DNA from: REEP01 sp964517265
GTDB lineage: Bacteria > Pseudomonadota > Alphaproteobacteria > Rhodospirillales > Defluviicoccaceae
Assembly: GCA_964517265.1 (NCBI GenBank)
Contig: CAZFBS010000012.1
Location: 1 to 64,000 of the forward strand
Length of the DNA stretch: 64,000 nt
Direction of reading: 5' to 3'
Shown here: positions 1-7,534 of the stretch, in pieces
How positions within the stretch are numbered: the first letter of the stretch is position 1
How the letters are laid out: each line of letters starts with the position of its first letter
Notes under the pieces: generated by a model
Told to the model about the DNA's origin: nothing
Database searches by the model: none
The model's input: the letters and a program-made list of their open reading frames with translations, nothing else
Position numbers and translations under genes: made by a program

Positions 1-1389
1 CCAGGATCAAGCTCCGCTCTCTATACCCATCAGTTCAGCAATGACAAACTACTAGAGCCAAAGATCGCTACAATCATCGCGCAGATCGCCTGTCACGATA
101 ATGCCTTGCCGCAGGGAAGCCCCTGTTCCCCTGTCATTTCCAATCTAATCGGGAATATTCTGGACTCGCGGCTGCTTGCACTCGCCCGAGATGCCCACTG
201 CACTTACACGCGCTATGCCGATGATCTGACCTTCTCGACCAACGAGACGCTCTTCCCCACAGAAATTGCCGTGAACGTGCATGGCGCTGACTGGGAAGTG
301 GCTGCCAAACTTAGGAAGACTATCGAGGGGACCGGTTTCTTCATCAATCCGGCAAAAACCCGGATGTCTTTGCGCCAGTCTCGCCAGACCGTCACGGGGC
401 TGGTTGTGAACGCCAAGGCGAATATCAATCAAGACTACTACCGCGCGGCGCGGGCGATGTGTAATTCTCTCTTTCAGACCGGGTACTATTTCCGCCCAGG
501 TGATGATCCGGCGAGTGCGACTGATAAGCTAGGACCACTAGAAGGTACGCTCTCGCATATCCACTTCGTCAAGGCGCGGCGAGATCGTCATCCGAAGATC
601 AACAAGCTCGCCAAGGCCGCAGGTGAGTTTCACCCACCGCGCGCGCCAGAAGAGCTGTACCGAAAGTTCCTATTTTACAAATATTTTGCCGCTCCTGCCG
701 CGCCCCTGATCGTGACAGAGGGCGTCTCTGACATCACATACCTGCAATGCGCGATCAGGGCTTTGGTCAAGAAGTTCCCGCTGCTCGCAAAGGAAGAGAA
801 TGGCAAAGCTGTTCGACTTGTGCACTTTCTGAAATCGTCGGGTACCTCGCGAGACCTCTTAAACCTCGGCCATGGCGCAGCGGGTCAAGGGGCACTGATT
901 TCCCGGTATGAGAACATGCTCGAAGATTTTAAACACAAGCCCATGGCGCATCCAGTTATCATCTTGTGCGACAATGATGACGGGCTAAAGTCCGTGATCA
1001 AGAACGCTAAGTCCAAGATTGGTAAGACAGTATCTACCACTACGACCCAACCCTTTTATCACTTTGGACTTAATCTGTATTTGGTGAAGGTTCCGGAAGG
1101 CGCGCCGCCGGTCGATAAAGATAATGAATCTCTGTTTGATCCCGCGCTGCTCACTACGGTGCTGGACGGGAAAAAGTTCAATCCCAAGAAAGATCACGCA
1201 GATCATACCGAGTACGGGAAAGTTATATTTGCCGAAGCGGTTGTTAGAGCAAATGCCGGAACCGTGGACTTTTCGGGGTTCGACGGCCTGCTCACTAGAA
1301 TCGAAGATGTTCTGAGACATTATGCTGCTCTGTTGGCAGCAGTGGCGATCCCAGCAGCGGCAGCTCCTGGCGCGGCGGCGGCACCTTAG
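1..1389 (+). CDS. Retron-type reverse transcriptase with C-terminal Toprim domain (5' partial)
   Basis: The frame is open from base 1, so the N-terminus lies outside the window; 462 codons are visible. Reverse transcriptase motifs are clear: a QGSPCSPVISN block, the catalytic YADD (bases 214-225), and a VTGLVVN segment (VTG at 391-399), the region Y triplet typical of retron RTs. From about base 700 a second domain begins with an IVTEG motif (Glu at 718-720) and later CDNDD (DxD at 970-978), the signature of a Toprim nuclease fold. Retrons make msDNA and defend against phage through an effector; here the Toprim domain is probably the fused effector. The msr-msd RNA would normally lie upstream, beyond the window. 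The C-terminus is Ala/Pro-rich. Local base composition is more AT-rich than the chromosomal genes, in keeping with transfer. Confidence 0.85.
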   Translation, partial: PGSSSALYTHQFSNDKLLEPKIATIIAQIACHDNALPQGSPCSPVISNLIGNILDSRLLALARDAHCTYTRYADDLTFSTNETLFPTEIAVNVHGADWEVAAKLRKTIEGTGFFINPAKTRMSLRQSRQTVTGLVVNAKANINQDYYRAARAMCNSLFQTGYYFRPGDDPASATDKLGPLEGTLSHIHFVKARRDRHPKINKLAKAAGEFHPPRAPEELYRKFLFYKYFAAPAAPLIVTEGVSDITYLQCAIRALVKKFPLLAKEENGKAVRLVHFLKSSGTSRDLLNLGHGAAGQGALISRYENMLEDFKHKPMAHPVIILCDNDDGLKSVIKNAKSKIGKTVSTTTTQPFYHFGLNLYLVKVPEGAPPVDKDNESLFDPALLTTVLDGKKFNPKKDHADHTEYGKVIFAEAVVRANAGTVDFSGFDGLLTRIEDVLRHYAALLAAVAIPAAAAPGAAAAP

Positions 1390-1779
1390 TTCCTTAAGCT
1401 TTCCCTTGGTCAGGCGCACCCCGCAAGGCGGGGCCGGGCTGTCGTAAACCGAGCCTGTAGTCTCGACCGAAGGCTTCCATCCCTTGCGCGATTGTCGGGG
1501 CGCGAAGGCGCGCCCCTCCGGCAGAGCGCGGCTCGATAGGAGCCGCGCGGGCTTCTGGTTCGTTTCCGGGGGCCTTCCGGCCCCATCATCCGTCAAGACC
1601 AAGTCCTTCGCTATGGCTTCGGACACAGGCGGCGGTCTCCCCATCCTTCCTCCTTTCAGTCGTGCAGGACGGGCGATCCCCCTCCGCCGCCCGTGGTCTG
1701 GACGGCCTCCCCCCGCTCATTGGCGCGGGCCTAGTCCGGTTGCATGCGCAACCGACTATCCAAAAGGAGGAAAAAGGAC
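1390..1779. other. Long untranslated leader with four GC-rich hairpins
   Basis: No convincing gene is present between the RT stop and the ArdC start. Four stem-loops lie close together: 1419-1433 (stem 6, loop 3), 1497-1516 (stem 8, loop 4), 1526-1548 (stem 9, loop 5) and 1569-1584 (stem 6, loop 4). None is followed by a T-run, so plain termination does not explain the set. The last 180 bases are pyrimidine-rich and end in a strong Shine-Dalgarno AAAGGAGG for ardC. A structured leader or a single-strand promoter is possible. Confidence 0.6.
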
Positions 1780-2691
1780 ATGAAAGCAGATGTTTATCAG
1801 AAAGTAACCGACAAGATTATCGCTGATCTAGAGCGAGGCGAGCTGACTTGGCTGAAGCCGTGGAGCAGCGGCAATCTTGAAGGCAAGATTACCAAGCCGC
1901 TACGGCACAACGGCATGCCCTACAACGGAATCAATATTCTGATGCTGTGGGGCGCGAGCGTTGAAGCGGGGTATCTCTCCCCGTACTGGATGACCTTCAA
2001 ACAAGCCAAAGAGCTTGGCGCGCATGTGAAGAAGGGCGAACGCGGTAATCTGGTTGTCTATGCCAACACCATCACGAAGACCGAGGAAGGCGAGAACGGG
2101 CAAGACGAAGAGCGGAAAATCCCATTCATGAAGGGTTACAGCGTGTTCAACGTCGAGCAGATCGAAGGCCTGCCCGAGCATTATTACACCAAACCCGAGC
2201 CGATCATTGATCCGGCCTTACGGATCAGCCACGCGGAAGAGTTCTTCGGGCATACCGGCGCAGACATTCGCCACGGCGGGAACAGTGCCCATTACAGCGG
2301 CGGCACCGATCATGTGCAGATGCCAGCTTTCGAGACGTTCCGCAGCCCCGAGGCCTACTATGCGACCCTTGCCCATGAGCTGACCCACTGGACGAAGCAC
2401 AAGAACCGCCTTGATCGTGACTTTGGCCGCAAGCGCTGGGGCGATGAAGGCTACGCCAAGGAGGAATTGGTGGCCGAGCTGGGCGCGGCGTTCCTTTGCG
2501 CCGATCTGGAACTGACCCCCGAACCTGGCACAGACCATGCCGCCTACATCCAGAGCTGGCTCAAAGTCTTGAAGGACGACAAGCGCGCGATCTTCGCCGC
2601 CGCCGCCCATGCGCAGCGCGCCGCAGATTTCCTGCATAGTCTGCAACCGCTGATCGAGGAAGAAGAACAGCCGGAAGGAGTCGCCGCGTAA
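1780..2691 (+). CDS. ardC: ArdC-family antirestriction protein
   Basis: This is a 303-residue protein with two domains. The N-terminal half (about residues 1-120) matches the ArdC single-stranded-DNA-binding domain, with the LRHNGMPYNGINILMLW and PYWMTFKQAKELG segments. The C-terminal half is a zincin-like metallopeptidase domain with an HExxH motif (His199, Glu200, His203, in LAHELTHWTKHK) and a downstream EELVAELGAAF helix. ArdC proteins protect incoming element DNA from host restriction during transfer. The ATG at 1780 is chosen over an upstream in-frame ATG because AAAGGAGG lies just before it. The gene follows the hairpin-rich leader and precedes a convergent fic gene. Confidence 0.9.
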   Translation: MKADVYQKVTDKIIADLERGELTWLKPWSSGNLEGKITKPLRHNGMPYNGINILMLWGASVEAGYLSPYWMTFKQAKELGAHVKKGERGNLVVYANTITKTEEGENGQDEERKIPFMKGYSVFNVEQIEGLPEHYYTKPEPIIDPALRISHAEEFFGHTGADIRHGGNSAHYSGGTDHVQMPAFETFRSPEAYYATLAHELTHWTKHKNRLDRDFGRKRWGDEGYAKEELVAELGAAFLCADLELTPEPGTDHAAYIQSWLKVLKDDKRAIFAAAAHAQRAADFLHSLQPLIEEEEQPEGVAA

Positions 2692-2756
2692 GCGGCGACT
2701 TTCCAGCATCAGAAAATTTCGCGCCCGCCGTCCGGCGGGCGCTCGCCTCGGGCATT

Positions 2757-3947
2757 TCAGCCCTCGGGGAAGAGCCCCGGCATCCATCGCTCTGCGTACT
2801 TTGCCGGGAAGGCCAGATGCAGCGGTGCCCGCGTGCTTTCGGAGCGAAGGGCTCCGGCTTTGAGAAGGGCTGAGGTAATCCGGCGCGCGGCGCGCTCGCT
2901 CATGCCGAGCATGCTATCGACCTCGCCGCGTTCCAGCACGCCCTGATAGAGAATGGCTTTCAGGACCATATCGGATTTCGGCGGCAGGTTTCCGGCTCGC
3001 ATCTCTTCTTCCGCCCAGATCATGATGCGGTCGCGCAGGCGATCCGCCTGCATAAGCGCGCCCATGAACTCGACCTGATCGATGCTGACGCGCAGGAAAA
3101 ACTCGGTGAAGGAGGCCAGCGCCGCTTCGCTAAGCGTGCCGCGTCCGTCCATATCGCCGCGCCGATCCCCGTCGCAGGCTTGCAAATGCTCTTTGTAATC
3201 CTTCTCCCGCCGCGCCAAGCCGCGCGCGACAGACCATAGCCCCCGCGTATCAAGGGAATCTTGCAGCATCGCATAGGACATGAGCCGGGCCACGCGCCCG
3301 TTGCCGTCCATAAACGGGTGCACCCAGAGCAAGCGGTGATGCGCGCAAGCAGCCGCCAGGATCGAATCAATGCGCCCAGCGTGCGCATAGGCCTGATTCA
3401 GCCGCATTAGAAATCGCGGAACAGCGCCGGGGCTTGGCGGGATGTGGCGTCCAACCTGCACGTAGCGCTCACGGAGCTGACCGGGGATGACCGGAAGCTT
3501 CTCTTTCGTTTCGGGGTCTTCCACGAAGAGCAGGTCTTCCGGCAGCAACTCGCAAAAGCGGCGGTGAATCTCCATGATCGAGGCGGGAGTGGTCGGAGCA
3601 ACTATCAACCCGCCATCATCAATCCATTTCTGGACGGTGATATGCGCCTTGGCTTCGAGCTGGAGGTCGCGTTTCTTCGGGTCAGCGCTGTAGTCTCCCG
3701 CAAGAGCGCGCTCGATATCAATGGGATGCGTGTTGTGCCCTTCGATCAGATTCGAGTAGTAGCAGTTCATCGAGCGCACCAGATCGGCCAGCGCCGCCGC
3801 GACGGACTCAGGTAGGCTACTGCGGAAGGCGGCAGACTTCTCGGCGAGCTCAAGCGCGAGATCACTTAGGCCAGCGCGATGCGGAGACCCCTCACTCACC
3901 ATGAGGGGCTCAAAGAGACCTATACTTTCGCCGTCGTCACGTGCCAT
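2757..3947 (-). CDS. fic: Fic family protein (putative AMPylator) with inhibitory motif and C-terminal wHTH
   Basis: The core motif HPFMDGNGR is intact. It defines an active Fic enzyme that moves AMP or a similar group from a nucleotide onto a protein hydroxyl. An SNLIEG motif near the N-terminus fits the S/T-x-x-x-E-G/N inhibitory helix of class II Fic proteins, whose Glu blocks the nucleotide site, so no separate antitoxin is needed. The C-terminus resembles a winged-helix DNA-binding domain (MSERAARRITSALLKAGAL). ATG at 3947 has AGGA five bases upstream; a GTG at 3995 would add 16 residues but lacks a ribosome site. The upstream inverted repeat and the wHTH together suggest autoregulation. 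The true target is unknown. Confidence 0.88.
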   Translation of the reverse strand: MARDDGESIGLFEPLMVSEGSPHRAGLSDLALELAEKSAAFRSSLPESVAAALADLVRSMNCYYSNLIEGHNTHPIDIERALAGDYSADPKKRDLQLEAKAHITVQKWIDDGGLIVAPTTPASIMEIHRRFCELLPEDLLFVEDPETKEKLPVIPGQLRERYVQVGRHIPPSPGAVPRFLMRLNQAYAHAGRIDSILAAACAHHRLLWVHPFMDGNGRVARLMSYAMLQDSLDTRGLWSVARGLARREKDYKEHLQACDGDRRGDMDGRGTLSEAALASFTEFFLRVSIDQVEFMGALMQADRLRDRIMIWAEEEMRAGNLPPKSDMVLKAILYQGVLERGEVDSMLGMSERAARRITSALLKAGALRSESTRAPLHLAFPAKYAERWMPGLFPEG

Positions 3948-3962
3948 GCCTGTCCTGACTTT

Positions 3963-4064
3963 TGGCCGCTTCCTAGGCCAGATATCTGATTTCACTTAAG
4001 GTAACGATATCATAGATTTATACCTAATGGAAGGAGGCGGCGACTCCCGATATCTGGCCGCTTC
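3963..4064. promoter_or_regulatory. Candidate fic operator: inverted and direct repeats around an AT-rich core
   Basis: Arms GGCCAGATATC (3976-3986) and GATATCTGGCC (4049-4059) are perfect inverted repeats. The decamer TGGCCGCTTC occurs directly repeated at 3963-3972 and 4055-4064. The AT-rich DNA between the arms contains TATAAA- and TATGAT-like boxes on the minus strand, as expected for the fic promoter. The layout suggests a dimeric repressor binding both sides of the promoter; the Fic C-terminal wHTH is the obvious candidate. Confidence 0.5.
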
Positions 4065-4127
4065 TTTGTCCGGTTTGATGGCTGGTTGTCGAGGGAGCGG
4101 CCAGCCAGACGGCCAGCCGCTCTTCGG

Positions 4128-4307
4128 CTAGAGACCTGGCGCGCGTGTCGCCAGCTCATCTTCGATGTTGCGCATCGAGGCTAGCGCGTTGCGGCGCTCC
4201 TGGCTGCTGCGCGGGGCGCTAGCAAAGGCGTTGAAAGCCTCGGCCAACAGGCCGTGCAGTTCTGCCGTGCTGCGAGATGCCGCTTCAAAGCGTGAGACGA
4301 GTTTCAT
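4128..4307 (-). CDS. Small conserved-looking protein of unknown function (59 aa)
   Basis: The ATG at 4307 is preceded by a strong AAGGAGG, and the frame runs 59 codons to a TAG at 4128-4130. The protein is mostly helical in appearance, with MKLVSRFEAASRS at the start and a charged RNIEDELATRAPGL end. It has no membrane segment or signal. It lies 180 bp upstream of fic on the same strand with the fic promoter repeats between, so separate expression is likely. I do not recognise the family. It could be mistaken for a Fic antitoxin, but the Fic protein already carries its own inhibitory motif. Confidence 0.65.
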   Translation of the reverse strand: MKLVSRFEAASRSTAELHGLLAEAFNAFASAPRSSQERRNALASMRNIEDELATRAPGL

Positions 4308-4850
4308 CGCAATCCTCCTTTTGCTTCAAGGAGGCCCCGAACCACTCAGGGCCTTTCGGCCCCGGCACACACCATCATCGGCCTATGGAAGGCCTGATGG
4401 TTCGGGAGGTTTCTTGATCCTGCAAAAAAGCGGATGCGCAGAAAGCGCTTCGATATCGGTTTGAGGCGGCGAATCCGGCAGCGCTGGCAGGATGAGCGGC
4501 CTATCGGGCGAGGTCTGGCAGCAACTTTTGCGCGGGCGCGTCCCCGTGCATGACCAAGAGCGGCGCGGCCCCTGTTCCAGGGTGCTCATCTCGAATGTGA
4601 GGTGGCGAGCGGCGGCAGGTCCGGCTCGCGGCTGGCCGTCAGGCTGGCGGGTTTTCTCCACCGTGCTGTTCGGTCTCCTTCGTCTCCCGCGTGGGCTTGC
4701 AACAAGAGCCCCAAATCCCTGGCCGAAGCGGCTCAGCCTTCAATGCTCTGCCCGCGCCAAGAACCCGTGTTGAACATGAAGCCTGATCCTTCGCTCCGGC
4801 CCTAGCGGGAGGGCACTAGCAAGCCAACCCGAAAGGACAAGGAGATCAAG
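4308..4850. other. Non-coding leader between divergent small genes
   Basis: No frame here has both a ribosome site and credible protein composition. Just upstream of the minus-strand small gene is a short GGGCC-TTTC-GGCCC hairpin near 4348. The rest is GC-rich, without T-run terminators. It ends in AAGGACAAGGAG, the ribosome site of the gene at 4851. Like the leaders at 1390-1779 and 6380-6696, it is much longer than a normal promoter region. Confidence 0.5.
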
Positions 4851-5093
4851 ATGATGGCACGCGAAAACACCAACCAGAACCACCCTCTCAATGCGCCGGA
4901 CTATCTGGCCTGGCACGTCACCCAGAAAGGCGAGAAGTCCTACTGGAACAAGGTCGGAGCCGCATGGAAGCACAAGGACGGGCGCGGCTACACGCTCCAG
5001 CTTGAGACTTGCCCGATCAATGGCCGCATCGTCCTGCGCCTGCCGCTGGAAGATGCCCCCGCCGAAACCCACAACGAAGCGGGGCGCACATGA
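4851..5093 (+). CDS. Small hypothetical protein of mobile elements (80 aa)
   Basis: A Shine-Dalgarno AAGGAG precedes tandem ATG codons at 4851 and 4854. The protein begins with a short polar tail, then a compact region with Trp and aromatic residues (YLAWHVTQKGEKSYWNKVG, AWKHKDGRGYTLQLE) and an NGRIVLRLP strand, which looks like a small beta-rich fold. It has no catalytic motif, signal or membrane segment. It overlaps the next gene by four bases (ATGA), so the two are translationally coupled. Similar proteins are common on alphaproteobacterial plasmids and islands, but the function is not known to me. Confidence 0.75.
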   Translation: MMARENTNQNHPLNAPDYLAWHVTQKGEKSYWNKVGAAWKHKDGRGYTLQLETCPINGRIVLRLPLEDAPAETHNEAGRT

Positions 5094-5377
5094 GCGCCCC
5101 GCAAGACTTCGCCATCGTCTGGGACGGCGTCCCGGTGGACATCACCTACCGGCAGCGCCGCTGGAAGTCGGACTTCGACCATATCGAACTCCGCGTCCCG
5201 GACGGCCATATCCTGCCCGTCACCGAGACCGGCTACCGCTCGCACTTCCTGCCGAGCGGCATCGTGCAGGAGTACGGCGGTGTCGAGAGCTTCGTGCGCG
5301 CATGGCTCGACCATGAGGCCGAGCGCCCCGATTGGAAAACCCGCAAGGACGCAGCCAGGCAGATGTCGCTATTCTAG
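5090..5377 (+). CDS. Small hypothetical protein coupled to the preceding gene (95 aa)
   Basis: The ATG at 5090 overlaps the TGA of the previous gene. The 95-residue product starts MSAPQDFAIVWDGVPVDITY and shows alternating beta-type segments (DHIELRVPDGHILPVTETGY) followed by a helical stretch with a conserved-looking Trp (FVRAWLDHEAERPDW). It ends in MSLF. No signal, membrane helix or catalytic motif is visible. A strong terminator follows at 5402-5423, closing a two-gene operon. The family is not recognised. Confidence 0.72.
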   Translation: MSAPQDFAIVWDGVPVDITYRQRRWKSDFDHIELRVPDGHILPVTETGYRSHFLPSGIVQEYGGVESFVRAWLDHEAERPDWKTRKDAARQMSLF

Positions 5378-5401
5378 GGCACCTGAGACAGCCTAAGGCA
5401 C

Positions 5402-5423
5402 GCCGCCAGCCTTTGCTGGCGGC
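5402..5423 (+). terminator. Intrinsic terminator of the two-gene operon
   Basis: Perfect nine-base stem GCCGCCAGC / GCTGGCGGC with a CTTT loop, followed by TTGATT, 24 bases after the stop of the gene ending at 5377. Confidence 0.7.
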
Positions 5424-5500
5424 TTGATTGGCAGGAGCGCGCTTGGCAGCCATCGCCTGCGCCCTTAGCATTCCCCGCAGATTCCTTAAGAGCGGGACGA

Positions 5501-6379
5501 ATGAGCGGCGTATTCTACACCTATGTCTGGGGGACGCATGGCGAGCGGGGCAGTCCGCTCACCTTCACCAGCAAGCAGAACCGCACCGCTGCGATCCGCA
5601 GTACTCAGGAGGGCGATCTGGTCTTTGGAGTCGTCAGCCGCAGCCCCGGCGATCCGAGCGTCCGAATACCGGAGGCGATCAAAGGCCGCGTCATCAATGT
5701 CTGGCAGATCAGCCATTCGGCAGCCGACACTGCGGAATTCGGGAACGAGGCTACGAACGCCTGGGACAAGCTGGAAGACGGCAGCTATCGCTGGCCATTC
5801 GCCCTCCAGCCGATCCGCACATGGATCATTCGGGACGCGCCCGAGTTTCGGGAGCTTCCCGGATATACGCCCGCAACGCACACGCAGCGCGCCATCACGA
5901 CTGTGCAGGACGTCGGCGAAGAACTTGCTGCGACACTGAAAGACCTTCTGCAAACGAGCGGCGAAGAGCTGGAAGTGATGACGCCGCGCTACCTGACCAT
6001 GGCGAACCGCGTGCAGCATCTTCGCCAAAAACACCCCTTCGCTTTGAACGGCTGCACCGTCCAGCCGAATGCGGACGCCACCAACAGAATCTACATCGCC
6101 ACCCTTGGCAAGGGCGGGCGGACCTTGAAGATCGGCCATGCGCAGGATGCCGCCGCACGTGTCGCCGAATTCAATAAGTATCGCCTGTCCAGCGAGCCCC
6201 AATGGACACTGCATACCAATCAGGCCATCGGCAGTGTTCAAGACGCCATTGAAATCGAGAAGTATCTCGGCGAGGTCTTCGCGCGCTACCGCACCGAGCC
6301 GAACAATAACGAGGTCTATGTCGGTCTAAACGCTATCGACGTGGCGATGAAACTGGCCACTGCCCAGGTGAAGAAGTAG
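5501..6379 (+). CDS. Possible EVE/PUA-like domain fused to a GIY-YIG-like nuclease domain
   Basis: This is a 292-residue soluble protein. The C-terminal third resembles the GIY-YIG / T5orf172 family: a RIYIATLGKGG strand, LKIGHAQDAAARVAEFN with the family's KIG and Arg positions, then a helix with Glu (DAIEIEKYLGEVF) and a NNEVYVG strand. The N-terminal half (FYTYVWG, EGDLVFGVVS, IKGRVINVWQIS) has the pattern of an EVE or other PUA-like domain, which in some defence proteins reads modified bases. If so, this would be a modification-dependent nuclease, but that is inference from pattern alone. The start at 5501 has only a weak ribosome site (GGGACGA). Neighbours are element genes, which fits a defence or counter-defence role. 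Confidence 0.55.
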   Translation: MSGVFYTYVWGTHGERGSPLTFTSKQNRTAAIRSTQEGDLVFGVVSRSPGDPSVRIPEAIKGRVINVWQISHSAADTAEFGNEATNAWDKLEDGSYRWPFALQPIRTWIIRDAPEFRELPGYTPATHTQRAITTVQDVGEELAATLKDLLQTSGEELEVMTPRYLTMANRVQHLRQKHPFALNGCTVQPNADATNRIYIATLGKGGRTLKIGHAQDAAARVAEFNKYRLSSEPQWTLHTNQAIGSVQDAIEIEKYLGEVFARYRTEPNNNEVYVGLNAIDVAMKLATAQVKK

Positions 6380-6696
6380 CGCGGCCCTAGCCAAGAGCGC
6401 CGGAAATCCTGCTTGTCGTGCGCTTCCTCTCGCATCGACCGCTATCTCCCTCAGCGCCCAAACCGTCTGCGATCACCGGCATCTATTTATCGTCCCCGTC
6501 ACACCGTCCTTTCGCTGTCCGGCTTCGTCCTTCAAGTTTTTGTCCGCATTCCCTGGCAGAGCCCACTTGCCGGTCAATAGGGCTGCCCGCACCAGCGGCT
6601 TCGCCGCCCGTGTTGCCCATGACCGCCCGCGCTTTCGCCCCTGCCGTTTCGGGAGCGTCCATCAGGACGAAACCCAAAAAACGAAAGGAAAAACTT
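6380..6696. other. Pyrimidine-rich non-coding leader
   Basis: No credible coding frame. The strand is rich in C and T through most of its length, becomes A-rich from 6670, and ends with the ribosome site GAAAGGAA seven bases before the ATG at 6697. It is the third long untranslated leader in this accessory region. Confidence 0.5.
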
Positions 6697-7062
6697 ATGG
6701 GACTGGATATGTATGCGATGATATCAAGTGAAAGCTTCGACTCGGAGGTGGACTTCAAGTCCAAAGATGCCCTCGAAATCCACTACTGGCGCAAACATCC
6801 CAACCTACATGGCTGGATGGAAGCACTCTACTTCGAAAAGGGCGGCGAGGCGCAGAGCTTCAACTGCGTGGCGCTAGCCTTGACCGAGAGCGATCTCGAC
6901 CGGCTGGAAGCCGACATAAGAGCCGGAAACCTCCCGCCAACCGAAGGCTTCTTCTTCGGCGCGTCCGATGGCTCGGAATCCGATGATGATCTGGCTTTCA
7001 TCGCGAAGGCCCGCAAAGCGATCAAGGACGGCTTTACAGTTTACTACGACTCGTGGTGGTGA
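6697..7062 (+). CDS. Conserved-type hypothetical protein, MGLDMYA family (121 aa)
   Basis: The ATG at 6697 has AAAGGAA at a good distance; an in-frame extension upstream has no ribosome site and low-quality composition, so it is excluded. The 121-residue acidic protein starts MGLDMYAMISSESF and contains WRKHPNLHGWMEALY, a FNCVALALTESDLDRLE segment, a PPTEGFFFGASDG loop, and ends in VYYDSWW. Such proteins are frequent on plasmids and islands and are usually left unnamed. No catalytic residues can be assigned. A strong bidirectional terminator separates it from the convergent mobilization operon. Confidence 0.75.
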   Translation: MGLDMYAMISSESFDSEVDFKSKDALEIHYWRKHPNLHGWMEALYFEKGGEAQSFNCVALALTESDLDRLEADIRAGNLPPTEGFFFGASDGSESDDDLAFIAKARKAIKDGFTVYYDSWW

Positions 7063-7072
7063 GCCCCCACTT

Positions 7073-7096
7073 GCGCCGCCCATCTTTGGGCGGCGC
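7073..7096. terminator. Bidirectional intrinsic terminator
   Basis: Perfect ten-base stem GCGCCGCCCA / TGGGCGGCGC with a TCTT loop. It lies between the plus-strand gene ending at 7062 and the minus-strand gene ending at 7100, and is placed to stop transcription from both. Confidence 0.75.
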
Positions 7097-7099
7097 TTC

Positions 7100-7264
7100 T
7101 TACATCTTCGGCTTGGGAGCGTGGTTGATCCGCTCACGAATCCATGCCTCGCTTTGTTCCTCTTTGCTCTGGGCCTTTTCCCATGCCTCTTTCCACTTTC
7201 CGGCATCAGGGTCTTTCAGGCCGTCGAGGATAGGCTTTTGAGGGTTGTTTTTCTTGTCGGTCAT
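7100..7264 (-). CDS. Small charged protein, last gene of the mobilization operon (54 aa)
   Basis: The ATG at 7264 follows AAAGGAGA. The frame gives 54 residues: MTDKKNNPQKPILDGLKDPD, then a strongly charged helix (GKWKEAWEKAQSKEEQSEAWIRERI) and a basic tail. There are no membrane or catalytic features. It sits 26 bp after the RHH-like gene and just before the terminator, so it is probably co-transcribed with mobC and the relaxase. Function unknown; a helper of the relaxosome is a guess from position only. Confidence 0.65.
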   Translation of the reverse strand: MTDKKNNPQKPILDGLKDPDAGKWKEAWEKAQSKEEQSEAWIRERINHAPKPKM

Positions 7265-7290
7265 TCTTCGGTTCTCCTTTATTGAAGGTT

Positions 7291-7515
7291 CTATTCAGCG
7301 TTTGGCGAGTTGTCGTCATCATCAAGCCATTCATCGCGCTTCGCGCGCGGCTTGAATTCCGGCACGAGCACGTCCGGCTTCTGTTTGTGCCGGGCGTGCG
7401 TCAGGCGGATGGCCAGACGCACAGTATCGTCCGCCGCCAGATGAAAATGCTGGCGCAGCTCTTCAAGCTGGCGTGCATGCGCCTCGTCTAAGTTCAGCAT
7501 AAGTGTATGTCGCAT
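7291..7515 (-). CDS. Small putative ribbon-helix-helix protein of the mobilization operon (74 aa)
   Basis: The ATG at 7515 follows AGAAAGGAA. The first 43 residues (MRHTLMLNLDEAHARQLEEL, then a DDTVRLAIRLTHARH segment) have the strand-helix-helix layout of small RHH regulators; the tail is acidic and ends DDDDNSPNAE. It lies 19 bp after the relaxase stop. RHH proteins in such operons often bind oriT or repress the mob genes. The assignment is by pattern only. Confidence 0.6.
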   Translation of the reverse strand: MRHTLMLNLDEAHARQLEELRQHFHLAADDTVRLAIRLTHARHKQKPDVLVPEFKPRAKRDEWLDDDDNSPNAE

Positions 7516-7534
7516 ATCAATTTCCTTTCTATGC

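Noticed and set aside
985..1644. 219-codon minus-strand frame across the RT end and leader
   Set aside because: Cys/Arg-rich random composition, antisense to the Toprim domain, no ribosome site.
4128..4307. FicA-type antitoxin for the Fic protein
   Set aside because: The expected inhibitory motif is already in the Fic protein itself, and the small protein shows no such motif.
4383..4773. Overlapping frames of 90-93 codons in the leader before 4851
   Set aside because: No ribosome sites; composition rich in Pro, Arg, Ser and Cys, as in random GC-rich DNA.
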